Shown: in pieces, positions 57,101-64,000 of the stretch
Layout of the letters: the number at the start of each line of letters is the position of its first letter
Position numbering within the stretch: position 1 is the stretch's first letter
Source: Tetracentron sinense
Lineage: Eukaryota > Streptophyta > Magnoliopsida > Trochodendrales > Trochodendraceae
Reading direction: 5' to 3'
DNA: 64,000 nt
Assembly (NCBI GenBank): GCA_015143295.1
Contig: CM026571.1
Location: 34,438,505-34,502,504, forward strand
Position numbers and translations under genes: made by a program
The notes under the pieces: generated by a model
The model's input: the letters and a program-made list of their open reading frames with translations, nothing else
The model's database searches: none
Told to the model about the DNA's origin: nothing

Positions 57101-59493
57101 AAGTCTAGGAGGAAAGCGATATATCCTAGTGATGGTTGATGATTTCTCAAGGATGTCTTGGGTGGCATTCATAAGAGAGAAGTCGGATGCATTTGAGAAC
57201 TTCAAGAACATCTGCTTAAGAGTGCAAAATGAAAAAGGATGCCCCATCACTTGTATTTGAAGTGATCATGGAAAGGAGTTTGAAAACTCCAAGTACAATG
57301 AATTTTGTGATGAAGCGGGCATCAAGCATGAATTTTCAGCACCAATAACACCACGGCAAAATGGTGTGGTGGAAAGAAAGAACAGGGTGCTTCAAGAGAT
57401 GGCTAGAGTGATGCTTTACAGCAACAACCTGGCTGCTCATTTTTGGGCTGAAGCAGTTAGCACTGCATGCTATACTGTTAACAGAGTCTACACTAGGCCA
57501 GGAACTAGGAAGGCACCCTATGAGCTGTAGTACAACAAGAAACCCAATGTCAAGTACTTTCGAGTATTCGGAAGTAAGTGCTATATCCTTAGGGATAGAG
57601 AGCAATTGGGTAAATTTGATTCCCAGAGTGATGAAGGGATTTTTCTTGGATATTCCACAAACAGTAGGGCTTATCGAGTGTACAACTTGAGAACCTCCAC
57701 TGTTATGGAGTCCATAAATGTGGTGGTTGATGACTCAGGATCTGAGTCCTTGCAACTAGAGGATGACAATGCTGATGAAGGTGTGAAAATTCCATTATCT
57801 AAATCAGAAGATGAATCACCTTCAAAGTCACCTCCTAAAAAACCTACACATCCTAGGGTTATGAGGCCTCACTCCTCAACTGAAATTATAAGAAACCTTG
57901 AAAGTGGAGTGAGAACTCGAAAACAAGTTGAAAATGAAGTTAGTCACTTTTGCTATACTTCTACATTTGAACCCAAAAATGTGACTGAAGCTCTCACTGA
58001 TGAAAATTGGATAAATGCCATGCAAGAAGAGCTCAATCAATTTACAAGGAATGATGTATGGTTTTTAGTTCCTAGGCCTAAAAATACAAATGTTATTGGT
58101 ACTAAATGGATTTTCAAGAACAAATCCGATGAACATGGTACCATTGTAAGAAACAATGCTAGGTTAGTTGCACAGGGATACACTCAGATTGAGGGCATAG
58201 ATTTCGATGAAACTTTTGCTCCTGTTGCCTGACTAGAGTCTATCAGGATTTTGCTTGCTGTTGCATGCCATCTCAAATTCAAACTTTTTCAGATGGATGT
58301 CAAGAGTGCATTTCTGAATGGTATTCTTCAGGAAGAAGTCTATGTGGAACAACCAAAAGGGTTTGAAGACCCTAATCATCCTAATCAGGGTTACCGATTA
58401 AAAAGGGCTCTCTATGGTTTGAAACAAGCTCCAAGAGCTTGGTATGAGAGACTGACTACATACCTCTTAGAAAAGAGATTTTCGAGAGGGGGAGTAGACA
58501 AGACCCTATTCATTAAAAACATCAAGAATGATATGGTTATTGCTCAAATATATGTTGATGATATTATCTTTGGTTCCACTTCTGACTCATATGCACACTC
58601 CTTTGCTGAACAAATGAAGAATGAATTTAAGATGAGCATGGTAGGTAAGCTGAATTTCTTTCTTGGTCTGCAGGTAAAAAAAATGAGCAATGGGATATCT
58701 GTGTCCCAAACCAAATATGTCAAAGACCTTGTAAAGAAATTTGGCATGAGCTCAGCTAAACATGCTCGCACTCCTATGAGCACCACCACCAAACTTAGCA
58801 AAGATACTTCGGGCAAAAATGTCGACCAAACCACATACCGAAGTATGATTGGTAGTCTGCTTTACCTCACTGCCAGTCGTCCTGGCATTGCCTTTAGTGT
58901 CGAAGCTTGTGCTCGCTATCAAGCAAGCCCCAAAGAGTCACACTTACTTGCAGTTAAATGAATTATTTGATATGTAAGTGGAACTCTCTCTTTTGGCCTA
59001 TGGTATCCATTTGATACTAATGCCTTGGTTGTTGGATATTCCGATGCCGATTAGGCCGAAAATGTTGATGATAGGAAAAGAACCTCCGGAGGATGCTTTT
59101 ATGTTGGAAACTGTTTGGTTGCTTGGCTTAACAAAAAACAGAATTTCATCTCTTTGTCTACTACTGAGGCTGAGTACATTGCAGCCGGTAGTTGTTGCAC
59201 TCAACTTCTATGGATGAAATAGATGTTGCAGGACTACGGGATAGAACAGGGCACCATGACTGTGAATTGTGATAATACAAGTGCCATCAACATCTCCAAA
59301 AATCCCGTGCAACACTCCCGCACCAAACACATAGACATTAGACACCACTTCATTCGAGAGCTTGTTGAGCAAAGTTTCATTACATTGGAATATGGGCAAA
59401 CTGATACTCAACTTACAGATCTCCTAACCAAACCTCTAGACTCCCTTAGGTTTGAGTTTCTTAGGAAATCCATCGGTGTGTACAGCATTGAGT
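54185..59493 (+). pseudogene. SIRE gag-pol (fossil)
   Basis: Approximate parts: gag 54.2-56.3 kb, with the UBN2-like capsid region (TKFENLKMEDNDTFDEFYAK), coiled-coil-like Lys/Glu-rich stretches and two zinc-knuckle-like sites (YYECKGYGHISPDC, whose first Cys is replaced, and CHHCGVKGHIRPNC); protease near 56.5 kb (WYFDSGCSKHMTG); integrase 56.9-57.6 kb (LWHRRLGHMNF, CGSCQIGKK, HMDLMGPT); RT 58.0-58.8 kb with YVDDIIFGS; RNase H 59.0-59.5 kb (TEAEYIAAGSC, TKHIDIRHHFIRELV). Broken in several places. Long gag with a coiled coil is usual for SIRE. Confidence 0.88.
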
Positions 59494-61500
59494 GATTGAG
59501 TGCTTCTTGATAGACTAGGTAACCTCATATTCATATCTCTTCCTAGATTTATTCCTCCAGTATATATTATTTGTTTTTGTATACTACTGTTTTGGTTTGT
59601 TTTGATTATTTCAAAAATCCAAAAACATTAAAAAATTTAGAAAAATTCCAAAAAGACTTTTTGTTCTCTTTTAGTTAGGCCTTTCCAAAAAGATTTTTGT
59701 TGGCATTGGTTGTGTCCTTTTGTGGTGTGCTTTGCTGAATTTTTCTTGTGCTCATAATGCTTGTCCAAGATACATATTTGATTCTATTGAGTACATGAGG
59801 ATATAATACCTACCAAAATGCTTTAGGGAAGTGCACATAGACTATCTTGCTAAATACAGCTAGAAATATGGCAAATATTGTTGCACAACCAGCTGCACTA
59901 GCACTTTGTCTATCTCCTGAAAATGGTACATATCCCTATGAACAGGCAATGGTATTAGTCATGATGGTTCTTCCTGTTGATAAATTCTTATTTGATCATG
60001 AAGGTACATTCCCCAAAATGTGCCCCCGTTTAAAAGTTTTATGTAAGGGAAAGGGCTACCTCTGGGATAGTGTGAAAGCCACTATTGGATGCAAACAATA
60101 TGAAATGGCTACCTAGGAGGACAGTAGGTATCTATCTGGGTCCCTAGAGTGAAAGCCCCTACTGCCAATAGCTAGGGCTACCTACCTAGTCAGTGTGAAA
60201 GCCACCTTTTGCATCTCAAAATTCAAAAGAAAAAAGAAAAAAAAAACTGATCACGAATAGCATCACCAAACATAAATTCCATCAACAATGTGAGAGCAAC
60301 TTATAAAAAGGGGTAAAAATAGCACATAAAATTCTTCAATTTTTTGCTTACCCTATATGCATCTCTCAGTTATTTTTGAAGCTTGGTGTTCCTGATCTAC
60401 ACTAATGTCCTTATCTATCTAAGGGTGCTTACCTCTAAAGGTGTATAGTCAGAATTTCACCTCCACTGCACATTGTTGGTATAGCCTATTACTAACTGTA
60501 CATTACATTATGTGCCTGTGTCTTGCCATCACTTGTGCATAGTGTCGATGGAAATATCCTCGTCTACTCATCATTTTAATCTACATATTCTTGGACATGG
60601 TATTATTGGTAACCTGCAAAATTTACACATCATGGATTTCTTATTGAAATTATCATGAAGAAATTTGATTTGCAAAATAACAAATTTTTGAAAATCTTTT
60701 CTAGAAATTGCATGTTGTTGGTTGATTTTGGAGGTTTTCATAAAAAAAGAAAATAATAAAAAATAAAAATCTCACCTTGCTCTCTCTCAGATCTCTAAAT
60801 GAGCGTTTTTAATCTCCAAGGTTTCCCATGAAGCTCTATACGGTTGAAATCCGAGAGTCACAAGAATGCCATACTATTTTGGACTGTACTTCCACTCTTG
60901 CAGTTTTTTTTTTAGCTTTCCTTTTGAGACTCTTCTCCAAAAAGCTGCCCCCTCACATGCCTCACATCATTCCGAATGGATCTCAAAACTCTCTTATAGG
61001 TTCAGCACATTCTGCCAAAATGGGTTGATCGTGAATGGTCATTCGGTCGATCGAACTCCTCTAAAGGGTCAGTCGTTGAGTCTTCCTATCTTGGAGTTTT
61101 CCTCTGCACGAATCTTACTAGAGTTACCGTATTTTCAGTCTTCACATGCGTGCTCTCGAGCGTTTCTCTTGGATTCAAGATTCACGGATTATTTGACCTT
61201 GGGTTTAAATGGTTACCGATATTCCCATTCTCACCACCGATCTTCAAGTTCTTCTTGTCCATCGAGTGGTTGGGCATCTCAACGATTCCCAGTTCTCCTT
61301 CGTTGTAGCAGCTCATCTCAGGGGTTCTAGCTTCCTTACAGTCACTCCTCTTACGCTCCAGCTGCTGTTTAGGGGTTCCACATCCCCTCCTCCAGTGCTC
61401 CATCTATTCTGTTGCTCGCAAGGACTCGATTTCGGCTCTCACAGCTCTTCCTACTTCTTCTCCACAACCTCATCAAGGTAACATCTTACCTTTTCTTCCT
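59494..61500 (+). other. Spacer between SIRE pol and extra ORF
   Basis: Mostly non-coding. Contains AAAGGGCTACCTCT (60050-60063) followed by GTGAAAGCC, the latter repeated with variation near 60150 and 60199; a TCGGTCGATCGA palindrome near 61046; and GC-richer Ser/Pro-rich reading frames from about 60870. The 89-codon ORF at 59847-60116 has no recognisable domain. Confidence 0.5.
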
Positions 61501-62872
61501 TTTCTGCTCATTTGGGTCTATGGCTCTTGAGTTTCTTCTCCTCATTGCCTCAATTCTCATGGCGGGTCGCCCTAAGCGCCGCCTCGTCATCTCTCGGGAT
61601 GAAGATGATGTTCCTGAGTCTGCAGATGCCTCATATGATGCTGGCCATGGCATCCATGTGCGCCGTGCGATCCATTCTAGGGTTCCTCCACCCTCATCTT
61701 CTCATAAGAAAGCCACGGGTGCTTCCAGTTCACAGCCCTCGGCCAAATCAAAGGGTAAATCACAAGTCCCTGCTCCTGAACCTGAAATTGTATGGTTTTG
61801 CACCACAGGGAATGAAAAGCTATTCAATTCTTGGCTTAAAAATTGGGCTGTTACAATTGAACGAGCTAGTGTCATTTCGGATTTCACCCATTATTGCCTC
61901 TCGCTAATGGTCTGGTCTTTTAACTTTGACCGGTTATGCCAGTCTCGACCTTGTTCGGGAATTTTATGCGAACATTTATTCTGTTAATCCTTGAAATTTT
62001 ACCTTCAAAACTCAGGTTAGGGGTAAGAAATTTCTCATTAATCCGGATGTCATTGCCTTTTTCATTAGTGCCCCTCGGATTCCGAGTGCCTATTACCCTT
62101 ACCAATATCCTACCGATGAGGATAAGCATGATTTGGACATGGTGACCAGCAATCTTTGGGATGATCCCTCATAAAAATGGACTCATCCTTCTTTACCTCA
62201 CTCCAGTCTTTCATATTTGGGTCGTCTCCTTCATCTTATTATGTGTTCCAACATTCATCCCAAGGTGCACTCTACTACTCTGAGTGTTGATAGGGCTCGG
62301 TTCCTGTATAGTATCATGACTGGAGACACTATTGATACTGGTGCTCACATTATTGACCTAATCCTTCAGGCTATCGCTGTGCATCAAAAGCGAGCTGCTC
62401 TTCCTTTTAGTGTCCTCATCACCAATCTCATGTTTGTTGAGGGTGTTCGGGCTCGTTCCTCTGAGGCTATTAACCCTTCCTTAGGACCCATCTGTGCTCG
62501 CACCTTGGTTAGTAGTCTGTCCCATGCTGTGATGCCAGAGTATGCAGAGGACATTGATGATGACATCGTTCCTTCGGCCCCGGATGCCAGTCCCACTCCC
62601 AGCCATGCTCGAGCTCCGCAGGGCCCTAGTCCTTCAAGACAATGGCTACCATGCTTGCTGATATGTCGGCTGCTCAGTCACATTTTGCTACTGATCTTTA
62701 TGCCCACCTAGATTCTCATGCCACTGCTACTCAGGACAGTTTTTCGGCGACTAATCGCCGGATTGATGCACTTTCCGACATAGTGCAGGCATCTCGCCAG
62801 GAGCTTCGCCATTTTCGTTCTCGATATCAGGACGATGTTGCTCGTCACTTTCCTTCGCCCCAGGATGATTAG
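61500..62872 (+). pseudogene. Extra 3' ORF of SIRE element (fossil)
   Basis: Reads MAGRPKRRLVISRDEDDVPE, a Ser/Lys-rich low-complexity stretch, then a globular part (REFYANIYSVNP-like wording and PSLPHSSLSYLGRLLHLIMC, FSVLITNLMFVEGVRARSSE), resembling the plant transposon-protein domain often found downstream of SIRE pol. Env-like ORFs occur at this position in SIRE relatives, but I see no convincing membrane segment or signal peptide, so an envelope role is not supported. Broken, about four times. Confidence 0.6.
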
Positions 62873-63584
62873 CTCTTATTGCGATGATGGTTTTCGCCTT
62901 GTTTTGCTCATAGTTTATGCTTGATGTAGCTAGTTCGATGTGTGTAGTATGCGACTGGGTTGAACTTTATGTTGTGCACCCTTGGTTCCTGTATATGGGA
63001 TGTTTTTGCTTTGTTTCTGCAGTTTAGTTCTTGCCTCTGCTTTCTTGTTTTTCTCTATGCTCTTGCTCCTTGCTAATCATATTGCTTCATGCTAGAGTCT
63101 CTGTTATGCAGGAATGCTGTTCCCTTGGCAATTCAAGCCAAAAAGGGGGAGAAGGTGCCTAAGTTTGATCACATGTTATTCATCATATGTGAAATTGCTA
63201 TGTCATATTATCTTCGGTTACATACTGACATGTTGCATATATTCACATTACTCTCCTATTCATGATTTTGAAACCTTGTCGGACGGGATCTCAGATTGAG
63301 GGGGAGAACTCAGACTCCTTGCATGATGTTCATTGTTTCAATATTTATCTTCTTTTATGAAATTCCCCCATGCTTCACGAAGGTATTGGTTGTTTCAAAA
63401 GTTTCAGGTTTGATTGATGATTCAAAGATCGTGTAACGCATACTGCTCCATGGAAGAGGTCCAAATGTCCAGTGTCATGTATTTTTTTTATTCTCTTGGT
63501 TTCTTGTGGGTTTAAGAGAATCTGTAAAGCCATGACCATTAGTTTTATTGGTTGTTTTGTCTCGGAATTGTCAAAGGGGGAGAT
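62873..63584 (+). promoter_or_regulatory. SIRE 3' region with three polypurine tracts
   Basis: AAAAAGGGGGAGAAGG near 63140, TGAGGGGGAGAAC near 63298, and TCAAAGGGGGAGAT (63571-63584) directly before the LTR. Only the last is in the priming position. No gene here. Confidence 0.65.
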
Positions 63585-64000
63585 TGTAAAGTCAAAATGT
63601 TGTTGGCAAAATTCCGAGCCCAAAATGTTGTATTTAGGTCATAGTAGGTCTCATCTGGTTTGAAGACAAAGTGAAGAAGAAGCCGTGAAGGATCTTGAAG
63701 TCTCATCACTCACAGTGGCTCAAAAGTTGGGATTAAGAAAGAGACCTAGTTGACCCTATGATACCTCATGAAAATACTCATTCATCATTAAAAATAAGTC
63801 AAATTGGAGAAGGGGTGATAGGGGAATGCATTCAATGGTTAAAAAGTTGAAAAACCAAAATAATGCACCCCAGGGTCAACCCTGACCGTTTTGGGTTGAC
63901 CTTGAAGAGCCCCCAATTTTTACCATGTTTTTTGGCAGAGAGTGAAAATTTTGAGGGTCACTAAGGGCCAACCGGTCGACCGAATGGCACCATCCGATCG
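63585..64000 (+). repeat. 3' LTR of SIRE-type element (partial)
   Basis: TGTAAAGTCAAAATG..., homologous to 52872-53292; continues past the window. Confidence 0.9.

Larger units (their letters stand above)
52872..64000 (+). mobile_element. SIRE (Maximus)-type Ty1/copia element, cut by window end
   Basis: 5' LTR, tRNA-iMet primer site, gag-pol in copia order (protease, integrase, RT, RNase H), a long 3' region with an extra ORF as known for SIRE-lineage elements, three polypurine tracts, and the first ~416 bases of the 3' LTR. The overlapping LTR portions differ at about 4 percent by hand count, suggesting around 1.5 million years. Coding regions are broken, roughly eight or more times in gag-pol. 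Confidence 0.9.

Overview
This 64 kb window looks like repeat-rich intergenic DNA from a plant nuclear genome, probably a eudicot, though the species cannot be named. The evidence is the mix of typical plant LTR retrotransposon lineages (Tekay/Del chromovirus, Athila and Tat-type Ty3/gypsy; SIRE and Angela-like Ty1/copia), tRNA-iMet primer sites, AT-rich spacers, a LINE scrap, a MITE-like foldback and a Helitron-like end. I recognise no host gene, rRNA, tRNA or CRISPR.

Layout. 1-4488: 3' part of an Athila-like element that interrupts the gag of a minus-strand SIRE copy (4489-6006). 6007-7663 and 15244-15557: an array of about 28 degenerate hairpin units ahead of a Tat-like LTR (15558-17277), split by a complete but pol-less Athila-type element (7664-15238, 5-bp TSD ATCAT). 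17278-23341: the only stretch not dominated by LTR elements, with a MITE-like foldback, a LINE RT scrap, a Helitron-like terminus and small duplications. 23342-48911: one minus-strand Tekay element about 10 kb long before insertions. It was split by an LTR that is solo in this window (27502-32951, TSD CTTCC), itself split by a plus-strand Tekay fragment (28717 to about 32024), and by a young, whole-looking Tekay element (35142-45143, TSD CCTGC). 48912-49466: SIRE-type LTR ends. 49467-52871: an Angela-like LTR and non-coding interior. 52872-64000: a SIRE element with a decayed extra 3' ORF, cut by the window edge.

The most interesting signals are not the elements but small modules that recur inside them. 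(1) A conserved 39-46-codon ORF (MSAG...PWVEEEYVEE) in the LTRs of three diverged Tekay copies, just after a conserved stem-loop. (2) Clusters of short palindromes upstream of the probable core promoter in LTRs of several unrelated families, each with its own core. (3) Stem-loops with an RGGA loop and changing arms just before G-rich polypurine tracts in both Tekay and Athila. (4) The hairpin array at 6.2-7.7 kb, whose arms co-vary. (5) Family-specific tandem repeats in the presumed transcribed part of the LTRs. Ages come from hand-counted LTR differences and an assumed 1.3e-8 substitutions per site per year, so they are only orders of magnitude.
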